From the NCBI GenBank assembly GCA_045119215.1, contig JBGVDD010000168.1, positions 1 through 64,000 of the forward strand: a stretch of 64,000 bases of DNA. Direction: 5' to 3'. The stretch is from RUG11237 sp045119215. Lineage in GTDB: Bacteria > Bacillota > Clostridia > Lachnospirales > Lachnospiraceae. Below are positions 52,362 through 60,595 of this stretch, one piece after another. How positions within the stretch are numbered: position 1 is the first letter of the stretch; the number at the start of each line of letters is the position of its first letter. The notes below the pieces were generated by a model. That model saw only the letters and a program-made list of their open reading frames with translations. It was not told the DNA's origin and did no database searches. The translations under genes were made by a program, and so were the position numbers.

Positions 52362-53696
52362 GTGGATGAAAAAAAAGAAAAGAATGTAGAGAAGCCACAG
52401 GTAGTGAACAAGCCACAGATTGTCACAGTGTTAATTATAGTGTGTGCGGCGATTTTGGGATTTTTTGCACTATATCGTTTGGATGACATTGCAACGATTA
52501 TAAAAAAAATATTAGGTATTTTAGCACCAGTAATTTATGGTATGGCATTTGCGTATATTCTGGCACCGGTGGCAAATTTTTGGGAAAAACTTTTGTCAGA
52601 TATTTTGAAAAAACGGATGAAAAATGTAGAAAAGGTAGACAGGATTTCCAGAGGAGTAAGTATTGGGATTTCTTTAATCCTTGCAATTGCCATAGTCTTT
52701 GTTTTGTTTTATTTGGTGATACCAGAATTGATTTCCACCATTTATGGTCTTGTGGTCTCCTTGCCAGAGCAGTTGGCAAATGCGGAGAGATACCTTACTG
52801 CTATAGCAGTTAAAAATAGTAGCGTAGCATCTGTGATGGAGACGATATTATCCTCAGTGACGGAATGGTTTGAAAAATGGGTGAGGACAGAATTGTTGAC
52901 TCAGGTGACAGGGATTACTACGGGAATTATCAATGTAGTTAATGTAGTGGTCGATATTGTGATTGGTTTTATTATTTCCGTGTATGTGCTTTCCAGCAAG
53001 GAAGTGTTTAAAGCAGGGAGTAAGAAAATGATTTATGCTGCATTTTCAAGAGAAAAAGCCAATGAAATTTTAAAGGTCGCAAGAAAAAGCAACGAAATAT
53101 TTGGTGGCTTTATTTCTGGAAAGATGATAGATTCTTTAATCATTGGCTTGCTATGTTTTGCAGGGTTGAGTATTTTGGATATGCCATATGTACTTTTGGT
53201 GAGCGTAATTGTAGGAGTGACAAATGTGATACCGTTTTTTGGACCCTATATCGGGGCAGTACCCAGTGCTTTTCTAATCTTTTTGGCTGATCCTATGAAG
53301 GGTTTGTATTTCCTTATATTTATTTTGGTGTTGCAACAGATTGATGGTAACATTATTGGACCAAAGATTTTAGGAGAATTTACAGGGTTATCGCCCTTCT
53401 GGGTGGTATTTGCCATTCTTTTAGGTGGAGGTTTGTTTGGCTTTGTCGGAATGCTTTTAGGTGTACCGGTATTTGCGGTAATTTATTACATCGCACAGCA
53501 GTTTTTAGAAAATCGTCTGCAAAAGAAGGAATTACCTACAGAAGATGAGGTATATATGGATTTGCATCATATTGACTCGGAAAAAGGCGTTCACACTACC
53601 CAGGAGATGCAAATGGAGGAGGCCAAAATCCAAAAACAGGATTTATTGAAAAAAGTTACAGCTCAGGATTCGCAAGATGATGGAAAGGACAAATAA
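52362..53696 (+). CDS. AI-2E/PerM family transporter
   Basis: 444 residues. About eight membrane helices, with conserved LSPFWVVFAILLGGGLFGFVGMLLGVPVFAV and DGNIIGPKILGEFTG motifs of the PerM/YtvI family. Members include putative AI-2 exporters and sodium/proton antiporters, so the substrate cannot be assigned. Charged tails of about 30 residues at both ends. GTG 52362 with AGGAGG 10 bases upstream is the best start. The dtd start directly abuts its stop codon. Confidence 0.87.
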   Translation: MDEKKEKNVEKPQVVNKPQIVTVLIIVCAAILGFFALYRLDDIATIIKKILGILAPVIYGMAFAYILAPVANFWEKLLSDILKKRMKNVEKVDRISRGVSIGISLILAIAIVFVLFYLVIPELISTIYGLVVSLPEQLANAERYLTAIAVKNSSVASVMETILSSVTEWFEKWVRTELLTQVTGITTGIINVVNVVVDIVIGFIISVYVLSSKEVFKAGSKKMIYAAFSREKANEILKVARKSNEIFGGFISGKMIDSLIIGLLCFAGLSILDMPYVLLVSVIVGVTNVIPFFGPYIGAVPSAFLIFLADPMKGLYFLIFILVLQQIDGNIIGPKILGEFTGLSPFWVVFAILLGGGLFGFVGMLLGVPVFAVIYYIAQQFLENRLQKKELPTEDEVYMDLHHIDSEKGVHTTQEMQMEEAKIQKQDLLKKVTAQDSQDDGKDK

Positions 53697-54143
53697 ATGA
53701 GATTTGTAGTTCAGAGAGTTCAATACTCAAAGGTTACTGTTGACCAAAAGTTAGTGGGTGAAATTCACAAAGGATATATGGTGCTGATTGGAATATCGGC
53801 AGAAGATACCAGGGAAGTTGCTGATAAAATGATACGAAAGATGATAAATCTTCGTATTTTTGAGGATGAGAATGGGAAGAGTAATTTGTCATTAAAAGAT
53901 GTGCAGGGAGGTTTGCTTTTGATTTCCCAGTTTACTTTGTATGCAGATTGCAAAAAGGGGAATCGCCCATCTTTCATAAAAGCGGGACCTCCTAAAATGG
54001 CAAATGAACTTTATGAATATATTATTCAGGAATGCGAAAAACAGGTGGAAGAAGTAGCTAAGGGTTCTTTTGGAGCAGATATGAAGGTGGAACTGTTAAA
54101 TGATGGTCCGTTTACAATTTGGTTAGACTCTGAGGAAATATAG
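53697..54143 (+). CDS. dtd: D-aminoacyl-tRNA deacylase
   Basis: 148 residues, full length. MRFVVQRVQYSKVTVD start, the SQFTLYADCKKGNRPSFIKAGPP active-site motif and the GPFTIWLDSEE end. It removes D-amino acids (and glycine) mischarged onto tRNA. It begins immediately after the PerM-like gene, and no ribosome site other than one inside that gene is seen. Confidence 0.96.
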   Translation: MRFVVQRVQYSKVTVDQKLVGEIHKGYMVLIGISAEDTREVADKMIRKMINLRIFEDENGKSNLSLKDVQGGLLLISQFTLYADCKKGNRPSFIKAGPPKMANELYEYIIQECEKQVEEVAKGSFGADMKVELLNDGPFTIWLDSEEI

Positions 54144-54199
54144 AAAGAGAGTGTTTTTTTGGTCAGGGTTAAAATTACAAGAGAAAGAAGGTACAGAGA

Positions 54200-54808
54200 T
54201 TGAGTGGAAAGACACATTTGGCAGTGGGAATTGCCACAACTTTTGCTATTATGAAACCTAAAAATGTGCTGGATTTTGCCATAGGTCTGGGAATATGTGC
54301 CTTGGGCTCTCTGTTGCCGGATATTGACTCAGGAGCCTCTAAAAGTCATAGAAGTGCGAATAAAATTACAGGAGTATTTTTGATTTTAATTGCATTAATG
54401 TGGTATTTAGAATTTCGATTTAAAATACAGATTGAAAACTATTTATTGAGTAACGAAATTCTTATGATGAAAAGTGTAGGTATATTGCTTTTTGTAGGAT
54501 TATGTGCCTATGGAAGAGATTTGCCTCATAGAACTTTTACCCATTCATTTTTGGGGATTTTGATGTTTTGTGGAGTGATGTCATTGATTGCTCCCATGAG
54601 ATATCTTCCCCATTTTGCCATAGGATACCTTACACATATCCTTTTGGATGTTACTAACACAAGGAAAATTAATCTCTTTTTTCCGTTGAATAAGGGAGCA
54701 GTGTGTTTGGGATGGTTTCGAAGTGATGGGCTGATGAATGGGATTTTGTTTATCTGTGCCTGTGGTCTTGGTGGTATAGAGATTTATCGTCTGTTTGTAA
54801 GGATGTAG
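54200..54808 (+). CDS. YdjM-like membrane-bound metal-dependent hydrolase family protein
   Basis: 202 residues. SGKTHLAVGIATTFAI, GSLLPDIDSGASKSHR and LPHRTFTHSFLGI, with HILLDVTNTRKINLFFPLN, match the YdjM/DUF457 group of inner-membrane metal-dependent hydrolases (H, D and H-T-H motifs). In E. coli ydjM is SOS-induced; no SOS box is seen here. Catalytic activity is unproven for the group. TTG start at 54200. Confidence 0.82.
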   Translation: MSGKTHLAVGIATTFAIMKPKNVLDFAIGLGICALGSLLPDIDSGASKSHRSANKITGVFLILIALMWYLEFRFKIQIENYLLSNEILMMKSVGILLFVGLCAYGRDLPHRTFTHSFLGILMFCGVMSLIAPMRYLPHFAIGYLTHILLDVTNTRKINLFFPLNKGAVCLGWFRSDGLMNGILFICACGLGGIEIYRLFVRM

Positions 54809-54833
54809 GAAAAAATAGAAAGGAATTGAAAAT

Positions 54834-55529
54834 ATGGGAATGGAAGAATTTGAAAACGAAATTAATGCATCTTTTGAAAAATTTGGAGATGGAGAAAGTA
54901 TGGACTGGGTGGAAACATGGGATAACCTGGAAAAGATGATGGAGGAGAGACAAAAAATACAGGTGGAAGTGGCAGGAATTGTCAATGCAGGTGTTATATG
55001 TTATGTGGAGGGAGTCAGAGGATTTCTCCCTGCATCGCAGATTGCCATGAGTTATGTGGAGAATACAGAGGATTATTTAGGTAAGCAATTGGAGGTTGTC
55101 ATTATTGACATTGACAGAGACAATGAAAAACTGGTATTGTCTGCAAAAGAAATCTTAAGGGAACAGGCAAGACAGGCGAAAGAACAGTGTATTGCTGGCA
55201 TTCAGCCTGGACAGATTGTGGAGGGTGAGGTGGAAAGCCTTATGCCTTACGGTGCTTTTATACGTTTTAAAATTCAAGGAGAGGAATTATCCGGGCTTGT
55301 GCATATCAGTCAGATTTGCAATCGTCACTTAAAATCACCTAAAGAGGTGTTGAAAGTATCGCAGCAGGTAAAAGCAAAGGTACTGGATGTGAAAGATGGA
55401 AAAATCAGCTTAAGTATGAAAGCTTTAGAAGAAACACCAGAACCTGAGGAAGAGGGAGCACAAGAGTATATCAGTGGTGAGGAAGCTTCTACCTCTTTAG
55501 CGTCCCTGCTGAAAGGACTGAATTTATAG
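54834..55529 (+). CDS. S1-domain RNA-binding protein
   Basis: 231 residues. Two S1 motifs: about 40-105 (VEVAGIVNAGVICYVEGVRGFLPASQIAM, ending NEKLVLSAKEI) and about 125-195 (GQIVEGEVESLMPYGAFIRFKIQGEELSGLVHISQI, ending GKISLSMKAL). An acidic N-terminus and a Glu-rich tail flank them. It resembles the S1-like proteins of Clostridia (YugI/RpsA fragments) that bind mRNA or ribosomes. AAAGGA precedes ATG 54834. Confidence 0.9.
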   Translation: MGMEEFENEINASFEKFGDGESMDWVETWDNLEKMMEERQKIQVEVAGIVNAGVICYVEGVRGFLPASQIAMSYVENTEDYLGKQLEVVIIDIDRDNEKLVLSAKEILREQARQAKEQCIAGIQPGQIVEGEVESLMPYGAFIRFKIQGEELSGLVHISQICNRHLKSPKEVLKVSQQVKAKVLDVKDGKISLSMKALEETPEPEEEGAQEYISGEEASTSLASLLKGLNL

Positions 55530-55585
55530 GGAGAACCTATAGAGAAGGGCTAATAGTTTTTTGAGAGCTTGCTAAGTGTGGACAG

Positions 55586-55620
55586 CCCATGAAAAGCTGG
55601 ATAGCCCAGCTTTTCATGGG
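55586..55620 (-). terminator. 15-bp stem hairpin after rlmH
   Basis: CCCATGAAAAGCTGG, 5-base loop, and exact complement, ending 3 bases from the rlmH stop. No clear T-run, so it may work as an mRNA 3' stabiliser or a shared convergent terminator. Confidence 0.6.
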
Positions 55621-55623
55621 AGA

Positions 55624-56103
55624 TTATTTATGATAGGGTTCGTTGTTACTAATTCGGAAAGCGCGATAAATTTGTTCTAGCAAGATTACCCTCATTAACT
55701 GGTGGGGAAATGTCATTGCGCCAAAACTTAATTTAAAATCAGCTTTTTCTAAGACTGCCTGATCAAGTCCTAGTGAACCACCAATGATAAACTGAAGGTG
55801 GCTGTTGCCATTTAAAGTTATCTGGTCTAGTTTTTTCGAGAGGGAGACACTGTCAATATTTTTTCCGTCGATGGCAAGTACAATGGTATAGGCATCGGGG
55901 TTTAATTTGTCTAAGAGGCGCTGTCCCTCTTTTTGGCGAATCTGACATTCTAGGGTTTCGTTTGGCTTATCCGGAGTCTTCTCATCACTTACTTCAACAA
56001 TTGTAAGATTGCAGTAACGGTTTAGACGTTTGCAGTATTCAGCAACAGCATCTTTGTAAAATTTTTCTTTGATTTTTCCTACGGTTAATAAGGTGATTTT
56101 CAT
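55624..56103 (-). CDS. rlmH: 23S rRNA (pseudouridine1915-N3)-methyltransferase RlmH
   Basis: 159 residues, full length, ending in the family signature NNEPYHK. SPOUT knot motifs LAIDGKNIDSVSLSKKL and FIIGGSLGLDQAVLEKADFKLSFGAMTFPHQLMRVILLEQIYRAFRI. It methylates pseudouridine 1915 in helix 69 of 23S rRNA. It is convergent with the S1 gene. Confidence 0.97.
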   Translation of the reverse strand: MKITLLTVGKIKEKFYKDAVAEYCKRLNRYCNLTIVEVSDEKTPDKPNETLECQIRQKEGQRLLDKLNPDAYTIVLAIDGKNIDSVSLSKKLDQITLNGNSHLQFIIGGSLGLDQAVLEKADFKLSFGAMTFPHQLMRVILLEQIYRAFRISNNEPYHK

Positions 56104-56234
56104 ATATTCATCTCTTTTCTTTTATTTATATCTTTTAACTCTCGTATCATAACATAAAATATTGTGGTAGTGAAGAAAATATGATAAACTAAATTTTATT
56201 AAATAATAATAGAAAAAATAAGGGAGGGATGGAT

Positions 56235-57053
56235 ATGCCCTGGTGTCCAAAATGTAGAACAGAATATAAGAAGGGAGTAATTATATGCAGCGAGTGTGGG
56301 GCAGAATTGGTAGAGGAATTACCAAATTCTGATGAGATGAAAGTGATTATGATTGCGAATCTGGCAGAAGCCAAGAGATATTATGATTTATTGAGAAGCT
56401 TTGATATGATGGATGCAAGACTGGTGAGAAAACGAGGGACAGAACTGTACCATGTGATTGTTCCGAAAGAAAAGGTAGAAAAGGCAAAGAAGCTTGCTAT
56501 GATACAGAAAATTAATCTAGGAACAAATCATGAAGAGACGGAGGAAGAACCTATAAATCTGTTGGAATCTAAGAATCATGTGTATGTGCATCATTCTGAA
56601 AAGCATAGTGAACTTTTGTCTTCAGGATATTCTTTGTTAATGGCTGGAGGACTAGGCTTAGCCTTCATTTTATTGTGTGTGTTGAAAGTGGTGCGATTGC
56701 CCATAGAAGAGTTTAGTCGTGGAGTCATGGAGATAGTATTGGCAGTTTTATGTTTTGTGTTTATTGGAGCTGGTCTTTATTGTCTTTCCAGTGCAAAAAC
56801 TATAAAGGAGTTAGCAACCAAAGAAGATAAACTGACTAGTGATATTACCTATTGGTTCAAAAAAAGTTTTGATACTTATGTAATTGATACAGATATTGAC
56901 GAGAATCTTAGTGAGGAAATAAAGTATTTTAAACGATGCGAAGCTATGAAAAAAATTATTAAGCAGACTTACGGAGAATTAAATGAAGGATATTTAGACC
57001 GTTTGATTGATGAATTATATCAGTATCTATACGAAGATTGTGAACCTAATTAA
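56235..57053 (+). CDS. zinc-ribbon membrane protein, unknown function
   Basis: 272 residues from ATG 56235 (GGGAGGG 6 bases upstream; ATG 56229 is too close). An N-terminal zinc ribbon, CPKC...CSEC (residues 4-21), is followed by a DUF2007-like small domain (VIMIANLAEAKRYYDLLRSFDMMDARLVRKRG), two membrane helices (about 130-155 and 165-190) and a C-terminal helical domain rich in acidic residues. Proteins of this plan are common in Lachnospiraceae and are unnamed. It might be a proteostasis or stress sensor, which is speculation. Confidence 0.75.
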   Translation: MPWCPKCRTEYKKGVIICSECGAELVEELPNSDEMKVIMIANLAEAKRYYDLLRSFDMMDARLVRKRGTELYHVIVPKEKVEKAKKLAMIQKINLGTNHEETEEEPINLLESKNHVYVHHSEKHSELLSSGYSLLMAGGLGLAFILLCVLKVVRLPIEEFSRGVMEIVLAVLCFVFIGAGLYCLSSAKTIKELATKEDKLTSDITYWFKKSFDTYVIDTDIDENLSEEIKYFKRCEAMKKIIKQTYGELNEGYLDRLIDELYQYLYEDCEPN

Positions 57054-57078
57054 ATAATAAAAATTATGTAGATTCCCC

Positions 57079-57106
57079 TAAAGTTTTCAGACAATTTGGT
57101 CGATAT
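57079..57106 (+). promoter_or_regulatory. sigma-28 (sigma-D/FliA) type flagellar promoter
   Basis: TAAAGTTT at 57079-57086, 12-base spacer, GTCGATAT at 57099-57106; consensus is TAAAGTTT-N11-12-GCCGATAA. The -35 is a perfect match and the -10 agrees at 6 of 8. It stands before a small gene with no other promoter. Confidence 0.7.
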
Positions 57107-57178
57107 TAGTAGTACTAAGGTACTGAAAACGATGAAAAATACACAAGGGGGGAGGACATTCCAGTTGACAAATTACAA

Positions 57179-57418
57179 ATGCTCTATAAAGTGGAACCTA
57201 TCCAAAAAGTGAATCGGGTAACTCAGACATCCACGAAACATCATAATACTGGTGAGGAAAAAAGAAATAATCTAGAGTTTCAGAAAACCTTGTTGCAGTA
57301 TTATGATATGAAAGCACAGGAAATTCAAAATACAGCAGTGCAAAAATCTGCCACATATGATGCAAAAGCGGCAGAAATACTGTATGAGTCAGCCAGCACC
57401 GTGAGCTTTTTTGGATAA
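57179..57418 (+). CDS. small protein under a flagellar-type promoter, start codon uncertain
   Basis: At least 79 residues, mostly polar and helical (NRNNLEFQKTLLQYYDMKAQEIQNTAVQKSATYDAKAAEIL), ending in SFFG. No family is recognised. ATG 57179 lacks a ribosome site, while a strong AGGGGGGAGG (57146-57155) is placed about 9 bases before the in-frame codon GTT 57164 (GTT-GAC-AAA-TTA-CAA-ATG) and 2 bases before an in-frame ATT at 57158. The true start may be a rare codon or a mutated GTG. The sigma-28 promoter suggests co-expression with late flagellar or chemotaxis genes. Confidence 0.6.
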   Translation: MLYKVEPIQKVNRVTQTSTKHHNTGEEKRNNLEFQKTLLQYYDMKAQEIQNTAVQKSATYDAKAAEILYESASTVSFFG

Positions 57419-57584
57419 AAGGTGATAACAGAGGGGAAAAGTAATGGAAAAGTGTGAAAAAGCAGGTGATTTATAAAGGTTAAAAATACTTTATAGATTG
57501 CCTGCTTTGTTGTATGATAGAAGTACAGGATAATGAGAATAATAGAGGAAAGAAAAGTAAGATTGAAAAAAGGGGGAATGCGTT

Positions 57585-58895
57585 ATGAGAATGTACGATA
57601 TCATTGCCAAAAAAAGAGATGGACAACGGTTGACAAGAGAAGAAATAGAATATGTGGTACATGGATTTACAAAAGATGAAATTCCAGATTATCAAATGTC
57701 AGCTTTGCTAATGGCAATTTATTTTCAAGGTATGACAAAGGAAGAAACCCTGCACTTGACTTTAAGTATGGCACATAGCGGAGATTGCCTGGATTTATCA
57801 AAAATTCAAGGTGTCAAGTGTGACAAGCATAGTACAGGGGGCGTAGGAGATAAGGTGTCATTGATCTTAGGACCTATGGCTGCATCTTGTGGTATCCCGG
57901 TGGCGAAAATGTCTGGAAGAGGTTTGGGACACACTGGGGGAACCATTGACAAATTAGAGTCCATTCCCGGGTTTCAAACTACAATGTCACAAGAAGAGTT
58001 TATCAGCCAGGTAAATCAAATTGGTATAGCTTTGGTGGGACAGACCGCACATTTAGCGCCCGCTGATAAAAAGATTTATGCATTGAGAGATGTAACGGCT
58101 ACAGTGGAAAGCATGCCGTTGATTGCCAGTAGTATTATGAGCAAAAAACTTGCAGCAGGGGCAGACGTGATTGTTTTAGACGTGAAATGCGGCAACGGTG
58201 CTTTTATGAAAAATAAAGAGGATGCCTGTGCTTTGGCAAGGGAAATGGTACAAATTGGAAATCAGGCGGGAAGAAAGACCATAGCTGTTATTTCAGATAT
58301 GAGTGAGCCATTAGGATATGGTGTGGGAAATGGACTGGAAGTATTGGAAGCTTGTCAGGTTTTGCAAGGAAAGGGAGAAAGACGTCTCACGGATTTATGT
58401 ATTATTCTTGGTGCTTATATGTTGTATGGAACAGGGCTTGTAAAAACTGTGGAGGAAGGGAAAGAAAAAATGACAAAATGTATTACTTCCGGAAAAGCTT
58501 ATGACAAGTTTAAGGAATTTGTGACAGCTCAAGGAGGGGATTTTTCCTATCTGGAGGATAGTAGCAAGTTGGTATCAGCCACATATTATGAAGAAGTTTT
58601 GGCTGATAAAACAGGGTATATCAAGGAAATTATGGCTTATGACGTGGGAATTGGTGCTATGATGTTAGGTGCAGGACGGGAAACAAAGAAAAGTCACCTG
58701 GATTATTCGGCTGGCTTTTGGCTCAAGAAAAAAAAGGGAGATTATGTTCAAGAAGGAGATTGTATTGGAATTTGTTATTATAATGAATTGTATCAAAAGA
58801 ATGCATTCCTTGCAAAAGAAAAGCTAAGAAATGCTTTTACTTATCAGAATGAGCCTGCCAAAGTAGAAAATTTAATAAAAGAGGTCATAGAATAA
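57585..58895 (+). CDS. pdp: pyrimidine-nucleoside phosphorylase
   Basis: 436 residues, full length. DKHSTGGVGDKVSLILGPMAASCGIPVAKMSGRGLGHTGGTIDKLESIPG is the diagnostic phosphate-binding and pyrimidine site; the glycosyl transferase a/b domains and C-terminal PYNP domain follow. It cleaves uridine, thymidine and deoxyuridine to base and (deoxy)ribose 1-phosphate for salvage. No deoC, cdd or pyrimidine transporter adjoins it, so it appears to be monocistronic. GGGGG precedes ATG 57585. Confidence 0.95.
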   Translation: MRMYDIIAKKRDGQRLTREEIEYVVHGFTKDEIPDYQMSALLMAIYFQGMTKEETLHLTLSMAHSGDCLDLSKIQGVKCDKHSTGGVGDKVSLILGPMAASCGIPVAKMSGRGLGHTGGTIDKLESIPGFQTTMSQEEFISQVNQIGIALVGQTAHLAPADKKIYALRDVTATVESMPLIASSIMSKKLAAGADVIVLDVKCGNGAFMKNKEDACALAREMVQIGNQAGRKTIAVISDMSEPLGYGVGNGLEVLEACQVLQGKGERRLTDLCIILGAYMLYGTGLVKTVEEGKEKMTKCITSGKAYDKFKEFVTAQGGDFSYLEDSSKLVSATYYEEVLADKTGYIKEIMAYDVGIGAMMLGAGRETKKSHLDYSAGFWLKKKKGDYVQEGDCIGICYYNELYQKNAFLAKEKLRNAFTYQNEPAKVENLIKEVIE

Positions 58896-58920
58896 TTCAT
58901 TTCAGAATAAATGTATTGTC

Positions 58921-58956
58921 ATTTCCCTCAGAATAATGCCGTGTTCTGAGGGAAAT
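58921..58956. terminator. bidirectional terminator between pdp and yqfC
   Basis: ATTTCCCTCAGAA pairs with TTCTGAGGGAAAT around a 10-base loop between two convergent genes. Confidence 0.75.
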
Positions 58957-58959
58957 TAT

Positions 58960-59217
58960 TTAATTTCCAAAGCTGATAGAGGAAATTTTTCCAGTGATTT
59001 TCAACTCTTCGTTGGTGTAATAGCTGATTGCCAATTTTTTTCCTGTAATGCATAAGCTTCCGTGGTAAAGACGAAGTTTGATTTCTTCTGTGGTATAGTT
59101 CAGTAATTTTTTATGGTTTTCCAAATATAACTCTCTTTGTCCGGTAAGGGAGATTAAAGAGTCACGATAGATGACATCTTTGGGAAGCTGGAAAGAATCT
59201 GTGAAATCATGTTCCAT
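58960..59217 (-). CDS. yqfC: sporulation protein YqfC-like
   Basis: 85 residues. FQLPKDVIYRDSLISLTGQRELYLENHKKLLNYTTEEIKLRLYHGSLCITGKKLAISYYTNEELKITGKISSISF matches the YabP/YqfC family. Known members act with YqfD in the mother cell during sporulation. It is divergent from yqfD here, although the pair is normally co-directional. ATG 59217 follows GGTGATC. A clean sigma-A promoter lies upstream on the minus strand. Confidence 0.9.
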   Translation of the reverse strand: MEHDFTDSFQLPKDVIYRDSLISLTGQRELYLENHKKLLNYTTEEIKLRLYHGSLCITGKKLAISYYTNEELKITGKISSISFGN

Positions 59218-59237
59218 GATAGATCACCATAATTTTT

Positions 59238-59266
59238 TATATAATTTTATGATTTATATTTGTCAA
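59238..59266 (-). promoter_or_regulatory. minus-strand promoter of yqfC
   Basis: On the minus strand, TTGACA (59266-59261), a 17-base spacer and TATATA (59243-59238). It fits sigma-A, unexpected for a purely mother-cell gene. Confidence 0.6.
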
Positions 59267-59291
59267 GAATGCAAATTGGAAAGCATATAGT
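59262..59291 (+). promoter_or_regulatory. weak sigma-E-like promoter candidate of yqfD
   Basis: GTCAAGAA, 14-base spacer, CATATAGT. The -10 fits the sigma-E CATACAMT pattern at 6 of 8; the -35 fits only in GTCA. It overlaps the -35 of the opposite yqfC promoter. Confidence 0.3.
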
Positions 59292-59324
59292 GTAACGAGC
59301 ATAAATTCAGATATGTGGTAGTAA

Positions 59325-60560
59325 ATGATTTCATTAATAAAGTGGTGTTCTGGTTATGTTCGTATTCGCATAGTAGGAGGATATCCAGAGAGATTTTTTC
59401 ATCTATGTGTTAATAATAAAATCCTTTTGTGGGATTTGAAACAAACCAAGGAAGGATATGAGGTCAACCTTTCTTTGAATGTGTTTCGTAATCATAAAAG
59501 TTTGTTAATTTCTTTTATCCGCAGAACAAAAGTGGGAATAAGGATTGTGGAAAAAAAGGGACTTCCTATCTTCTTGTATAAGAATAGATACAAGAAAATT
59601 TTTGTACTGGGAATTTTTCTCTGTTGTTTTTTGGTATATCAGTTATCTTTGTATGTTTGGCAGATAGATCTTTGTGGAAATCTGCAGAACACGGATAATA
59701 TGTTATACAAAAAATTGCGGGAGTATCAGGTGTACCATGGTATGAAAAAAAAAGATGTAGACTGTAGTCAGATAGAAAAGGTTTTGAGGGCAGAATATGA
59801 CAATATCATCTGGGTCAGCGCAAAATTGGAGGGAACAAAACTTACCATAGATGTTCAGGAAAACACGGATCTGACGATAAAAGCTGAGAAATACCAGGAG
59901 AGCAGTATATATTCCAACAAGAATGCTGTTATTACAAGTATTATCACAAGAAAAGGAACCCCTATGGTGGTCAGTGGAGATGAAGTAAAAAAGGGGGATA
60001 TACTGGTAGATGGTGGTATATATATCACCGATGATGGGGAAAGTGTGGTCTCTGCGTATTATGTGGCGGCGGATGCGGATGTTTATGGAGAAACAGAGTA
60101 TGTATATCAGGATGAATTTTTTTTAAAGAATAAGAAGTATCAGCCTACAGATAATAGTAGGAAAAGCTATTATTTGAAGGCTTTTGATAAATCTATGACT
60201 GTGGGAAGGGTACCAAAAGAATATAAGCATTATGCTGTCACAAAAAATATATCCCAGGTGAAATTGAACTCCAGTTTCTATCTCCCGTTTTATTATGGAA
60301 TTATCCAAATATCAGAGCAAGAAATCATAAGTCAAAAATTAACAAAAGAACAAGCAAAACAAAGGGCAGAAGAAAAATTATCAAAATATATTACAAATTT
60401 GCAACAAAAAGGGGTTCAAATTCGTGAAAATAATGTTACAATAGAAGTCGACGAAAAAAAGTGCAGGGCTTTTGGTAGTTTAAAAGTAATTGAAAAAATA
60501 GGGGTCCGTAAAAACGTAGAAAAGAAGCTTATCCAGCAGATAGACAAAGTGGAGGAATAG
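59325..60560 (+). CDS. yqfD: sporulation protein YqfD
   Basis: 411 residues. N-terminal GYVRIRIVGGYPERFFHLCVNNKILLWDLK, one membrane helix (about 88-110), then an extracellular-type region with repeated beta units (QIDLCGN, LRAEYDNIIWVSAKLEGTKLTIDVQENTD) and a C-terminal helical/beta part. YqfD is made by the mother cell and is needed for efficient engulfment or coat assembly in Bacillus. It leads into phoH and the HD-like gene, the usual order. Confidence 0.92.
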   Translation: MISLIKWCSGYVRIRIVGGYPERFFHLCVNNKILLWDLKQTKEGYEVNLSLNVFRNHKSLLISFIRRTKVGIRIVEKKGLPIFLYKNRYKKIFVLGIFLCCFLVYQLSLYVWQIDLCGNLQNTDNMLYKKLREYQVYHGMKKKDVDCSQIEKVLRAEYDNIIWVSAKLEGTKLTIDVQENTDLTIKAEKYQESSIYSNKNAVITSIITRKGTPMVVSGDEVKKGDILVDGGIYITDDGESVVSAYYVAADADVYGETEYVYQDEFFLKNKKYQPTDNSRKSYYLKAFDKSMTVGRVPKEYKHYAVTKNISQVKLNSSFYLPFYYGIIQISEQEIISQKLTKEQAKQRAEEKLSKYITNLQQKGVQIRENNVTIEVDEKKCRAFGSLKVIEKIGVRKNVEKKLIQQIDKVEE

Positions 60561-60595
60561 TATAAGGGACCTATGTAAGCGAAAGGAAATTATGG

